Positions 18,100-26,910 of a stretch of DNA of 64,000 nt are shown one piece after another. Both the position numbers and the translations under genes were made by a program. Numbering within the stretch: position 1 is the stretch's first letter; each line of letters begins with the position of its first letter. Origin of the DNA: Panacagrimonas sp052389915 (GTDB taxonomy: Bacteria; Pseudomonadota; Gammaproteobacteria; Nevskiales; Nevskiaceae); the NCBI GenBank assembly GCA_052389915.1, contig JBQTHL010000023.1, positions 1 to 64,000 on the forward strand, in the 5' to 3' direction. The notes under the pieces are model-generated. The model saw only the letters and a list, made by a program, of their open reading frames with translations. It was not told the origin of the DNA and made no database searches.

Positions 18100-19935
18100 C
18101 TATTTCGTCCTTGCCTTCTTCTGCAAAGCCGCCGGCGTGAACAGCGCGTCGTCGTACTTCACCTCGAAGTCCGAGATCGCATCCTCGTTGGACAGGGAGG
18201 TGACGAAGTAGCGCTTGGTCTGAAGGTCGTAAATCGTCTCTGGAATGCCGGTCACGGTGGGAATGAAGGGCACGGTCACGAGATGCGCTTCCTGCACCTT
18301 CCACAGCTCGCCGCGGTTGTCGTAGCAATCGACGATGGCGATCGACCAGGAATCCTCGTCCAGATAGAAACGCCGCTTGCCGAAGCGATGCCGCTGTCCT
18401 GCCTTGAGCGTCGCCTCCACCACCCAGACGCGATGCAGCTCGTAGCGCGCCAGATCCTGGTTGAGGTGGCCGGGCCGGATGATGTCCTTGTACTTGAAGG
18501 TGGGGCTGTTGAGCATCCAGGAGTTGTAGGGGATCAGCACTTCCTTCTTGCCAACGAGCTTCCAGTCGAAGCGATCCAGCGCGCCGTTGAACACGTCGAT
18601 CTGGTCGTTGAACTGCTCGCCGTCGGAACCGATGGAGGGATTGTCGAAACCGACGTCCGGCGCGCGGTTCACGCGCGCCAGGCCCGGCGAAAAAATCCAG
18701 GCGTTACGGGTCAGGCCCGCGCCGCCCGCAGTCTCGTGCACCAGAATCACCTGGCCGGCGGAACGCGGCGGCTCCAGCACCTCCTGCAGGTAATACGCGA
18801 GCAGCCCGCCACTGCGAATCGCGGCAGGCTCCTTGAGGTTGGCGTACTTGAACTTCACGTCCTCGACCAGCTTGCTGATCTTGTACGTGCCGTCGGGCTT
18901 CACGATGGCCTGGTTGTTGAAACGCTTCACCGCCGAGCCGCGGAACTTCAGCTTGTGATTCCACAGCGGTTCGGCGCCGGTCGCCGGAATCGGAAAGGGG
19001 AATCCCAGCTCCGCCCCCTCGATTTCGTCCGTGCCCTTGAGCGAGGCGCGCGTCGCGTTGGCGATGGTGGCCTTGTCGATCTCGTCCGGGAAAAAGGCGT
19101 TGCGGAACGAGGGGAAGACGATCATCCGGTAATCCGGGTAAGTCTTGAACAGCGCCTTGTGACCGTCGCTGAGCAGCTTCCCGTACTGACCGAGGTTGGC
19201 GTTGGTGATGACGTAAAGCGGCTTGATCGAATCGATCGGGCCGGTCGCGCCCGGCACCTTGTAGTCGAGAAAGCCGCGCACGTACGAGGGCATGTATTTC
19301 ATCAGTAGCGCGTTGGCCTGCACACGCGTTTTGGGATCGTCCACGATGTTCACGATCTCCAGCACCTTGCCGACATCGAAGGCGGCGACCATGCGCGACA
19401 AGAAGTTCGTGCTGTCCTTGGCTTTCAGTTCGCCGATGACGGCGACGATGTCGTCACGCAGTTGCGGCAGCTTGAGCGTGCGCGCTTGCACCTGTTGCAT
19501 CAGGCTATCGACGCTCTTGCCGCCGCGGCCTGCGAGCACCTTGTCGAAGTCCGATTTGAGCGAGGCGTCGGACGAGAGCATCGCTTTCACCACCGCGATG
19601 ACCTGGTCCGCCTTCTTCGGCTCGGCATCCATGATCGCCTGGCCTTGCACGAGGATATCGCTGACCACGGCCGGGTCGCCGATCATCCCCTGAATGTCCT
19701 TGACCAGGCGTGTGCGCAGCGCTTCGAGGTCGGCTCGCTTGAGCTTGAGCATCTCGGGCGCGAAGGCCGAGCTGCCGATCCAGGCCGGCACGCTGCCGTC
19801 CGCATTGCCCGCGCGTTCGGCGCCGACCGCGGTGAGATCCTTGCCCAGGCGCGCGGCCTGGTCCGGGGAAGTTGCCGCATGAACTCCGGCGTGCATCAGC
19901 ATCAGGGCCAGCGCGGCGAGGGTAGGCTTGTTCAT
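18100..19935 (-). CDS. DUF1329 periplasmic protein with large helical insertion
   Basis: A 611-residue protein with a signal peptide cleaved near HAATSP (residue 21). The DUF1329 N-terminal hallmark VGAERAGNADGSVPAWIG is at residues 37-54 and the KPLYVITNANLGQYGKLLS segment begins near 238, followed by the usual C-terminal part (HRVWVVEATLKAGQRHRFGK). Normal members have only about 30 residues between the two hallmarks; here there are about 180, mostly helical. DUF1329 proteins have a LolA-like lipid-carrier character. It shares an apparent gene set with an RND permease and DUF1302. Confidence 0.88.
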   Translation of the reverse strand: MNKPTLAALALMLMHAGVHAATSPDQAARLGKDLTAVGAERAGNADGSVPAWIGSSAFAPEMLKLKRADLEALRTRLVKDIQGMIGDPAVVSDILVQGQAIMDAEPKKADQVIAVVKAMLSSDASLKSDFDKVLAGRGGKSVDSLMQQVQARTLKLPQLRDDIVAVIGELKAKDSTNFLSRMVAAFDVGKVLEIVNIVDDPKTRVQANALLMKYMPSYVRGFLDYKVPGATGPIDSIKPLYVITNANLGQYGKLLSDGHKALFKTYPDYRMIVFPSFRNAFFPDEIDKATIANATRASLKGTDEIEGAELGFPFPIPATGAEPLWNHKLKFRGSAVKRFNNQAIVKPDGTYKISKLVEDVKFKYANLKEPAAIRSGGLLAYYLQEVLEPPRSAGQVILVHETAGGAGLTRNAWIFSPGLARVNRAPDVGFDNPSIGSDGEQFNDQIDVFNGALDRFDWKLVGKKEVLIPYNSWMLNSPTFKYKDIIRPGHLNQDLARYELHRVWVVEATLKAGQRHRFGKRRFYLDEDSWSIAIVDCYDNRGELWKVQEAHLVTVPFIPTVTGIPETIYDLQTKRYFVTSLSNEDAISDFEVKYDDALFTPAALQKKARTK

Positions 19936-20018
19936 CGGTCCTCCGGAGTTTCTCGCAGCCTAAACCGGACGCAAGTGATTGCCTTGGCCCCGCCGCCCCG
20001 TGGCTGGGCGCAAACGCT

Positions 20019-20675
20019 TCACGTTGGTTTGTCGACGCGAGTCCTGCTGGTTTTCCTGGCTGCGCTCGCCGGCGGCGTGCCGACGCGCAGGAGATAGCCC
20101 GCCACCATTTCGGTGAGCTGCTCGATCACGTCGTCGCGGCGCAGGTGCGCGGGCGGATCGCTGAGGTAACGGATGCCGGTGAACACCGCGCCGTTGAACG
20201 CGACATACAGCGCCGCCGGCAGGTTCTCGAAACGCAGGCTCTGGTGGTGCCGCAGCAGATATAGCCGGAACGATTCCGTGAAGAAGCGCTCCAGGGTCTC
20301 GACCGAGCGCATGGTGCCAGCGTGATACCAGCCGCGCGCCAGCTCCAGATAAAGCCCGCGGCTGTTCTCGAACAGCTCGAACACCGCGGTCAGTGCCGCG
20401 CGGGTAAGACTGCGGATATCGGCGCCGAGCATGCCGGCGAACTGCTGGCCGATGGCTCGAGTCAGGTCGGCCTGCTGGCGTTCCATCACCGCGTCGATCA
20501 GCGCGTTCTTGCCGTCGAAATACTGGTACAGCGAGCCGACGCTGACGCCAGCGCGTGCGGCGACGTGGTTGGTGGTGGTATCCAGCAGGCCACGCTCGGC
20601 AATGGTTTCGGCCGCGGCCTGCACCAGCGTTTCGACCATCTCGCGCGAACGAACCTGCCGGGGTTTCTTGCGCAT
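20019..20675 (-). CDS. TetR family transcriptional regulator
   Basis: A 218-residue regulator with a standard TetR DNA-binding domain: TLVQAAAETIAERGLLDTTT helix 1 then VAARAGVSVGSLYQYFDGKN recognition helix near residues 38-57. The C-terminal ligand-binding domain does not reveal the ligand. It is divergent from the MpaB-type oxygenase gene, and the 74-base gap contains a palindrome. It lies between DUF1329 and DUF1302 genes, making it the candidate regulator of the whole hydrophobe set. Confidence 0.9.
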   Translation of the reverse strand: MRKKPRQVRSREMVETLVQAAAETIAERGLLDTTTNHVAARAGVSVGSLYQYFDGKNALIDAVMERQQADLTRAIGQQFAGMLGADIRSLTRAALTAVFELFENSRGLYLELARGWYHAGTMRSVETLERFFTESFRLYLLRHHQSLRFENLPAALYVAFNGAVFTGIRYLSDPPAHLRRDDVIEQLTEMVAGYLLRVGTPPASAARKTSRTRVDKPT

Positions 20676-20695
20676 GCGCTGCGATACGCGAATTG

Positions 20696-20717
20696 AATGC
20701 GAGCAAGATTTCGCATT
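20696..20717. promoter_or_regulatory. Candidate TetR operator (AATGCGA-N8-TCGCATT)
   Basis: A palindrome with 7-bp arms in the 74-base gap between the divergent TetR gene and the MpaB-type oxygenase gene. Its size and position fit autoregulation plus control of the oxygenase. Assignment is from sequence symmetry only. Confidence 0.45.
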
Positions 20718-20749
20718 AGCTTGGGGCGTTCGTCAAATGGAATCGTGCG

Positions 20750-21967
20750 ATGAAGGATGCAATCGGCTTTGTTCCGCGGCGTCACGGCATCGACCTGGAA
20801 ACCGGCCGCCGCACCGGCCGCCTGCTGAGATGGTTCATTAGAGGCGATGCGGAGCCCACACCCGAACGCTGGAAGGCGCTGGGCGAGGGGCTCATGCAGG
20901 GCGACCCACTGGCCGACCGTCTGCTCGACTGGATGTACCAGACCGGCATGCGCGCTGCGATGCCGCTGTTCCAGCGTGCGTTGAGTTCGGGCCTCGCGTC
21001 GGTTCCGGAAGCGCCTCCGCCGCTGCGCGATTTTTTTGCGCAATGTGAGCGGCGTCCGGCCTGGGTGGATGCAGCGAAGCTCGCCGAGGGCGCACGCGTG
21101 TTCCAGCGCATGGGCATGACCTCGCATTACGTTTTGCGCGATGCCGCGCTGATGGGCGGCTACCAGGCTTCGGCGTTCAACAAGACGCTGATTCTCACCG
21201 GCGCCTTGCAAGGCGGTACGCCGCGGCGCGTGGCGGAGACGATGAAGTGGGTGGTCAGCGCAACAGCGACCGGCGGCCTGGAGGTCGGGGCGGAAGGCTT
21301 TTGCGCCACGCTGCACGTACGCCTGATTCACGCCATGATCCGGCGTCGCGTGGCCGGGCTGGCGGAGTGGAAGCTCGAAGAACTCGGCCTGCCGATCAAC
21401 CAGACCGACATGGCCGCGACCTGGCTCGGTTTCAGCGCGTTGTTGCTGATCGGCGTACGCGCGATGGGCATGCCGGTGACACGCGCCGAGGCGCACGCGG
21501 TGATGCACCTGTGGAAGTACACCTGCTGGCTGATGGGCGTGGACGAGCGCTGGCTCACCGATGACGAGATGGTGGGCCGGCGCCTGCTCTACCAGATGCT
21601 GCTGGTGCAGACGCCGCCGGACGAGACCAGCGCGCAACTCGGTCGCGCGCTGATGGACGAGACCTTATCGGTGCCGTACCCGCGCTTTCGGAAACTGCGA
21701 GCGCGCTTCGAGCAGCAGCGGCACTTGAGCGTGACCCGATTCTTCACCGGACATTCCGGTATGAAGGCGCTGGGGCTGCCGGCCGGCACGCTGCCCTGGT
21801 ATCCGCTGCTGAGCGCGCCGTTCACCCTGGCCTGGCACATCGCGCATCGAGTGATTCCAGGTGGACGCGCGCGGGCACAGCGCATCGGTCGCAAAGCGCA
21901 TGAAGATCTCGTGAGCCTGCACTTTGCCGGCGGTCGCGAAGGCGTGCGCCCCCTGCACGAAGTCTGA
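20750..21967 (+). CDS. MpaB/Lcp-type oxygenase (DUF2236)
   Basis: A 405-residue member of the DUF2236 family that includes the rubber oxygenase Lcp and fungal MpaB. Family features seen include the RMGMTSHYVLRDAALMGG segment near 121, the RLIHAMIRRR segment near 191 and MHLWKYTCWLMGVDERWL near 247. Such proteins are heme-dependent or oxidative cleavage enzymes acting on isoprenoid chains. No signal peptide is visible, unlike secreted Lcp, so it is probably cytoplasmic. Its stop is 5 bases from the convergent DUF1302 gene stop. Confidence 0.85.
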   Translation: MKDAIGFVPRRHGIDLETGRRTGRLLRWFIRGDAEPTPERWKALGEGLMQGDPLADRLLDWMYQTGMRAAMPLFQRALSSGLASVPEAPPPLRDFFAQCERRPAWVDAAKLAEGARVFQRMGMTSHYVLRDAALMGGYQASAFNKTLILTGALQGGTPRRVAETMKWVVSATATGGLEVGAEGFCATLHVRLIHAMIRRRVAGLAEWKLEELGLPINQTDMAATWLGFSALLLIGVRAMGMPVTRAEAHAVMHLWKYTCWLMGVDERWLTDDEMVGRRLLYQMLLVQTPPDETSAQLGRALMDETLSVPYPRFRKLRARFEQQRHLSVTRFFTGHSGMKALGLPAGTLPWYPLLSAPFTLAWHIAHRVIPGGRARAQRIGRKAHEDLVSLHFAGGREGVRPLHEV

Positions 21968-21972
21968 AGCGA

Positions 21973-24162
21973 TCAGAAGTTGTACGTCAGGCTGACGGAA
22001 AGATTGTCGCGATCCTGCAGTGCGTTGTCCGCGCCGTCGTAGTACTGGTACAGCAGGGTGCCGTTGAAGGCCTGGCCGATCTCGAACTGGATGCCTGGAA
22101 TCATCCAGCGATTGCCCTCGACGTAGTTCTGCGCGGGGAAGGGCGCGATGCCGTACACGTCCTCGAACCAGAGCAAGGTCGGCTTGACGTTGATACCCGA
22201 GTTCATGAAGTTGCTGTAGTTGAACTGCAACAGCATGCGCAGGCCCATCGCGAAGTCATCGGCGAAGTCGTCGGTCTGCTGCGTGGGATTCACGCGCGCC
22301 GTGACCGCCGCCGTGCGGCAGGCGGTGCCATCGGGAAAGCCGGTGCAGTCGGCGCCAGGGCTCGGATGGGTGTGTTCGAGCGTGCCCTGGAAATACAGGT
22401 CGCCCTCTTCGGGCATGTCGATGATGTGAGTGATGCCCAGCTCCACCAGCAGGGTCACGTCGTCGGCGCCCAGCGTGCTCGGGAACAGCTTGAGCGCGTT
22501 GACGACGAGCTGGCCGGTCTTGAGGTCTTCGAAGCCCTGCACGTATTCGCCCGGCTGATACTCGTTGTCGTTCTCGATCGTGCGGCCGCGGTAGACCGAG
22601 AGGAAATCCGGAATGAAGGTACGGGCGCCGGGCAGAAGCGGGCCGACGCTGCCCACGGGCAAGAGATTGCCCAGCGCCTCTCCCAGAGGACCGAGTTCGG
22701 CCAGCAAGTTTGCGGACAAGCCGATGTCGTTACGCGGAAACGCCTGCTGGAAGCCGGCGTAGAACACATCCGAAATCAGTACCTGCGCGGGCAGGTTGGG
22801 GCGATAGGAATACTCGCCGGACACCGACCAGCCGAACGCCGTCGTGTTGAAGCTCACGCCGTACATCTGGATGTCTTCGGGATAGTCGAACAGAAGCTCC
22901 GCCGAGTTGATCGGCAACGGGTCCTTGTTGGGCAGCGCGTTGTTGAGCAGCAGCGGATTGAACGGCGCGCAGGCCAGCAGCGCCGTGACCGGATCGATGC
23001 CGATGCCGCGGCGCAGACAGGTTTCGTCCGCCTCGTTGATCGAGAAATACGGCAGCCGGCTGTGGTAGTTCAGGAAATAGAATCCGAACTCGGTGCCGTC
23101 GTTGAGATTCTCCGCGTACCAGTTCACTCGCACGCCGTACTGGCCGTCGTCGCTGGCGGGCCGGTCGTTCTCGCCCACGCGCGAATTGCGCGTGCTGGAC
23201 GACAGCAGGCGGAATGGCAGGCCGGCGCGGAACTGGTTGTCCGGATCTTCCGGAAACTGGCCCAGGCTCAGCACCGGGTTGTACTCCTTGATGCCCGCCG
23301 GGTCCGTGCTAGAGAAGAACGTGCCGCTGGGCTGTACCCGCACGGTGTCCCAGTCGTACTGGTAGATGAACTCGGCGGTGACGTTGGTCACGAGGTCCGC
23401 CGTGAACAGCACCATGCCGGTGGGCACGGCCAGTTCGCTCAGGTTGAGCCCCGGTTGCAAGGCGAGCACGCCGTCCAGCGGATTGACCTGGTCCAGCGAA
23501 TTGAACAGGTGCAGGTTGGCCTCGCCCCAGCGCACGCGCTGGTTGCCGATGGAGAGCGAGAACGCACGCTCGCCGATCTGGAAATTTCTCAGGACGAAGG
23601 CCTCGCGAAGCTCGCCCTTGAAGCCGACTCTTCCCTGCACGCTGTCGCTGATGCCTTCGCTGGCCGGCTGGTACTGCGTGTTGACGTGCTGGGCGTCGAG
23701 GTTGTAGTTGGTCTCGTCGTAGAAGGCGACGTAGTTCAGCTTCAACGTCCAGTCACCCCGGGTCACGCCGAGCTGGGTGTTGAGCTTGACCAGGGCAGAG
23801 ACCAGGTCGCCGTTGTCGAAGTTGAGATTGCCGTCGTCCATCAGCGCCGCGAAGTAGCCGCCGCGCGCGTCGACCAGGCGCTGGTTGGGTTCCGGATTGC
23901 CGAACAGCGAGATGCAGTCGTCGTCGTTCGGCCCCAGGGTGATATTGCCGCCGCGATTGCTGCACAGAAATTCCTGGCCGGGAACGTTGAGCTTGCCGAT
24001 CTTGCCGACATCGCGCGCTTCCGTGCGCCACGCCGCACCGGCCGTGAGCTTGGTGTTCCACGCGAACTCCGCGCCGGCATACTCGAAGTTGATGGCGCTC
24101 GCCGGACCCGCCAGCGCGCCAGCCAGCAGCGCGATCCCCACACGAGTCCATAGCTTCTTCAT
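21973..24162 (-). CDS. DUF1302 outer-membrane protein
   Basis: A 729-residue protein with a signal peptide (MKKLWTRVGIALLAG to PASA, cleavage before INFEYAG) and a long beta-rich body ending in the aromatic-type strand NLSVSLTYNF, as expected of an outer-membrane barrel. DUF1302 proteins co-occur with DUF1329 and RND permeases. The start at 24162 is supported by GGAGG upstream; a start 20 codons earlier lacks support. It is likely the outer-membrane pore or receptor for a hydrophobic substrate. Confidence 0.88.
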   Translation of the reverse strand: MKKLWTRVGIALLAGALAGPASAINFEYAGAEFAWNTKLTAGAAWRTEARDVGKIGKLNVPGQEFLCSNRGGNITLGPNDDDCISLFGNPEPNQRLVDARGGYFAALMDDGNLNFDNGDLVSALVKLNTQLGVTRGDWTLKLNYVAFYDETNYNLDAQHVNTQYQPASEGISDSVQGRVGFKGELREAFVLRNFQIGERAFSLSIGNQRVRWGEANLHLFNSLDQVNPLDGVLALQPGLNLSELAVPTGMVLFTADLVTNVTAEFIYQYDWDTVRVQPSGTFFSSTDPAGIKEYNPVLSLGQFPEDPDNQFRAGLPFRLLSSSTRNSRVGENDRPASDDGQYGVRVNWYAENLNDGTEFGFYFLNYHSRLPYFSINEADETCLRRGIGIDPVTALLACAPFNPLLLNNALPNKDPLPINSAELLFDYPEDIQMYGVSFNTTAFGWSVSGEYSYRPNLPAQVLISDVFYAGFQQAFPRNDIGLSANLLAELGPLGEALGNLLPVGSVGPLLPGARTFIPDFLSVYRGRTIENDNEYQPGEYVQGFEDLKTGQLVVNALKLFPSTLGADDVTLLVELGITHIIDMPEEGDLYFQGTLEHTHPSPGADCTGFPDGTACRTAAVTARVNPTQQTDDFADDFAMGLRMLLQFNYSNFMNSGINVKPTLLWFEDVYGIAPFPAQNYVEGNRWMIPGIQFEIGQAFNGTLLYQYYDGADNALQDRDNLSVSLTYNF

Positions 24163-24452
24163 CGCCAATCTCCTCCGGCCGGGCCGGTTATGTCCCTGGT
24201 GTAATGCGCACATCGCCTGCAAGTCGCGATGTTAGGGCCGCAAACTACTCCGGCCAAGCACGCGCGACGCGAGAGAGTCCGCGCGGGGCCGCTTCAGGTG
24301 AATGACTGAAGGGCCGTCGGCACATGGCGCCAAGGCATTCGCAGTCTCGCGGGTACGCGAAAGCCGGACCAGCCGCGACTCATGGAATTGCTAGACTTCG
24401 GTTGCCTTGCGATATCCCGCCGTGGGGGCGGGAATCGGTGGATCGGAAAGCC

Positions 24453-24529
24453 GGGCCTTTAGCTCAATCGGTTAGAGCAGCAGACTCATAATCTGTTGGT
24501 TCCGGGTTCAAGTCCCGGAGGGCCCACCA
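24453..24529 (+). tRNA. ileX: tRNA-Ile2 (CAT anticodon, lysidine type)
   Basis: A 77-base cloverleaf with acceptor GGGCCTT/AGGGCCC, T arm around GTTCAAG, anticodon loop CTCATAA and encoded CCA. Anticodon CAT with the D-arm AGCTCAATCGGTTAGAGCAG and loop context matches the E. coli ileX type, in which C34 is modified to lysidine so that AUA is read. It is not an initiator or elongator Met tRNA by sequence likeness. Confidence 0.92.
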
Positions 24530-24627
24530 CTGGTTTGCGTCGGCCTCGATCTGCTGCTTGCGCCCCCGATGCGCGAGCCCGGCAACACGTTGAAGGCGAG
24601 GAGGTCCGGCCGGGCTTCGATGCTGCT

Positions 24628-25464
24628 CTACGGCAGCAGGCCCAGCGCCGAACGAATCGAGGCTTGCGCTAGCCGGGCCAACTGCTCGCGCGATTGCCCG
24701 AGGGGCTCGATGGGCGCGTCGAAAACAACCTCGGCGTCCAGGTGCCCGTTGCGCAGCACGCGCATCAAGTGAGACAGCAGATCGTCGTCGCCGATGAAGG
24801 GTGCAAGCTCTTCGCCGCGATCGCCGCATCCGTAGCGCAGCGCCACCGGCTGGACCGGTCGCTGCGATTCGATGGACGCCGCGAACAGACGCGGATGCAG
24901 GGGCAGCACGTCGTGTCCGTCGGTGGTCGTGCCTTCCGGAAAGATCGTGACGGTGCCGCCGGCCTTGAGATGCGGCAACAGCCGGTTCAACAAGGGGCGG
25001 GAACCATGCAGCCCGCGGCGGATGTAGAACGTGCCGGAGGCATCTGCGAGCCAGCCCGCAACGGGCCAATGCTGCACTTCGGATTTCGATACGAAGCGCG
25101 TCGGCACGCACGCCATGAGCAGCGGAATGTCCAGCCAGGAGACGTGATTGGCGACGATGACGCCACCGCCGGGCATCGGTTGTCCTCGTACGCGCACCGT
25201 GATGCCGAGGATGCGCATCAGGCGAGTCGACCAGTGCTGCGCCAGTCGCTCGCAACGCAGCTTGCGGCCGAAATCCAGCTTCACCAGCAGCCCGAGCAGC
25301 ATGCCGTAAGCCACATGGATCAGGAGCCGCGCAGCGCGCAGGACGAATCGCAGCGACGCCAGGGGCGAGGACGACGGTGTCGGCACTTCGGTGGTCGGCT
25401 CATGGTCGGGGCGAATCGCATCATCGCCCACCAGTGCCGGCACGGTCATGACGCTTTCACGCAT
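24628..25464 (-). CDS. 1-acyl-glycerol-3-phosphate/OlsA-like acyltransferase
   Basis: A 278-residue PlsC-family enzyme. The catalytic HX4D box NHVSWLD is near residue 103 and the FPEGTT box near 172. An N-terminal membrane segment follows a Pro/Ser-rich start. The gene overlaps the upstream GNAT acyltransferase by 8 bases, the arrangement of OlsB-OlsA pairs that make ornithine lipids, so OlsA is the likely role; ordinary lysophosphatidate acyltransferase is the alternative. The start could also be MTVPALV five codons later. Confidence 0.85.
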   Translation of the reverse strand: MRESVMTVPALVGDDAIRPDHEPTTEVPTPSSSPLASLRFVLRAARLLIHVAYGMLLGLLVKLDFGRKLRCERLAQHWSTRLMRILGITVRVRGQPMPGGGVIVANHVSWLDIPLLMACVPTRFVSKSEVQHWPVAGWLADASGTFYIRRGLHGSRPLLNRLLPHLKAGGTVTIFPEGTTTDGHDVLPLHPRLFAASIESQRPVQPVALRYGCGDRGEELAPFIGDDDLLSHLMRVLRNGHLDAEVVFDAPIEPLGQSREQLARLAQASIRSALGLLP

Positions 25465-26257
25465 GTCCGACGACAGCCACCGGCGCGTTGCGCTCCAGGA
25501 AGTGGCGCGTGTAGCGCGGATTCAGATCGCTCACATTGAGCAGCATGAACACGTCGGCGCAGTTGAAGTCGCGATCCCAGTAGGCTTCGCCGCAAGCCTT
25601 GGCACCCAGGCTGAGATAAGCCTTGAGCAGCGGCGGCATGCGCACCTTGTCGGACGGGCGACCGTCCACCGCGGGCAGCGGATAGTACGGACGCACGCGC
25701 TGGTATTCGGGCGCCAGGTACTTGGACTTGATCTGTTGCAGGATCGCGTGCGCCTGCGCGCCGCCGTCTTCCAGGCCGATGCTGGCGCAGCCGAACAGAT
25801 AATCGAAACCGTGCGTGGTGACGTGCATCGCAATGCCCTGCCAGAGGGTCGCGATGACTGCACCGCTGCGGTATTCGCGATCCACGCAGGTGCGGCCGAT
25901 TTCCATCACCCGACCGGGTAGTGCATCGACCATCGCCAGATCGAATTCGCCGGACGAATAGAATCCACCCGCATTGGGCGCCTGATCGTCGGTGAGGATG
26001 CGCGTGCACGCGACGATGCGGCCGGTTTCGTTGTCGCGCACCAGCAGGTGACGGCACCAGGGGTCGTATTGATCCTGGTCGATGCCCTGGTCGCCGCCGT
26101 CGATCTGCGCGCCCATCTCCTCGGCGAAGATGCGGTAGCGCAGTTGCTGAGCCTCCACGATCTCGTGGGCGTCCCTGGCAAAGCCGACTGCGAAGCGGGG
26201 AGCCGATGTATCCCCGAGTTCGTTGCGAACAACACCGTCCTGCATGATGGCCGACAT
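25457..26257 (-). CDS. OlsB-like N-acyltransferase (GNAT, hemolysin-type)
   Basis: A 266-residue GNAT acyltransferase of the COG3176/autoinducer-synthase-like fold. It shows the AEEMGAQ-type core near 46, the RTCVDREYRSG acceptor loop near 122, and the conserved LFGCASI segment near 154. Homologues attach a 3-hydroxyacyl chain to the amino group of ornithine. The start at 26257 is just upstream of MSAIMQDGVV. It precedes and overlaps the PlsC-type gene, so both act in one pathway. Confidence 0.83.
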   Translation of the reverse strand: MSAIMQDGVVRNELGDTSAPRFAVGFARDAHEIVEAQQLRYRIFAEEMGAQIDGGDQGIDQDQYDPWCRHLLVRDNETGRIVACTRILTDDQAPNAGGFYSSGEFDLAMVDALPGRVMEIGRTCVDREYRSGAVIATLWQGIAMHVTTHGFDYLFGCASIGLEDGGAQAHAILQQIKSKYLAPEYQRVRPYYPLPAVDGRPSDKVRMPPLLKAYLSLGAKACGEAYWDRDFNCADVFMLLNVSDLNPRYTRHFLERNAPVAVVGHA

Positions 26258-26408
26258 CTGATTTCTCGTCGTTGTAACTGCGAGAAATGTATGAAAGTCC
26301 GATGGAGGCGATGTGAAGGCGGCGTGAAAGTTAAATGACAGGGGATCGCGGGAACGGGACCTTCGACTTCGCGCCCGGTGGCCCGAGTCGATGCGATCTG
26401 CGCGAGTG

Positions 26409-26897
26409 CTACGGCCCGCCGACGCGTCGTCCGCGACGACCGCCGCCGGGGCCATATTGGCTGTCGGCGATGGCGACGCCGATCCAGAACGCCTGCCACT
26501 CCTTCCATTGCTCCGGACCCAGCAAGGCCGCCACGTCGCGCTCGAAGGCAGCCTCTTCGACCATCTGTTGTTGCGCGATCGCCGCACGCCGGTCGGCCAG
26601 CGCGGCGGCCTGGGACAGGAAGGCCTCGTCGGTTCGATCCAACCGGGTCCACTGCTCGGCGATCGCGGCCCGCTCCTTGGAGAGCTTCACCAGTGTCGGA
26701 TTGTGGCGGTCGTAACTCTCCAGAAATTTTTTCCGTTGATCGTCGGTCGCCTCGACCTCGCGCAGCGCGTAGAGCGCCGCCTTTTCCGACAGGCCGTCGA
26801 AATTATCGGGGAGGTAGGCAGGCGGTGCGCTGGCGCATGCCGAACACAGGGTGGCGACGAGCAGGGCGGTTATCGATAGCTTGGGTGCGATTTTCAT
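26409..26897 (-). CDS. Spy/CpxP-like lipoprotein
   Basis: A 162-residue protein with a signal peptide and lipobox LCSAC (Cys at about residue 21). The mature part is helical and charged, with EVEATDDQRKKFLE and LGPEQWKEWQAF segments that recall metal- or stress-sensing periplasmic Spy/heavy-metal resistance proteins. The C-terminus is Gly/Arg-rich. It is the last gene of the DUF4326-SDR-topoisomerase operon, 13 bases after the topoisomerase stop. Confidence 0.66.
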   Translation of the reverse strand: MKIAPKLSITALLVATLCSACASAPPAYLPDNFDGLSEKAALYALREVEATDDQRKKFLESYDRHNPTLVKLSKERAAIAEQWTRLDRTDEAFLSQAAALADRRAAIAQQQMVEEAAFERDVAALLGPEQWKEWQAFWIGVAIADSQYGPGGGRRGRRVGGP

Positions 26898-26910
26898 CGG
26901 GCGGAATCTA

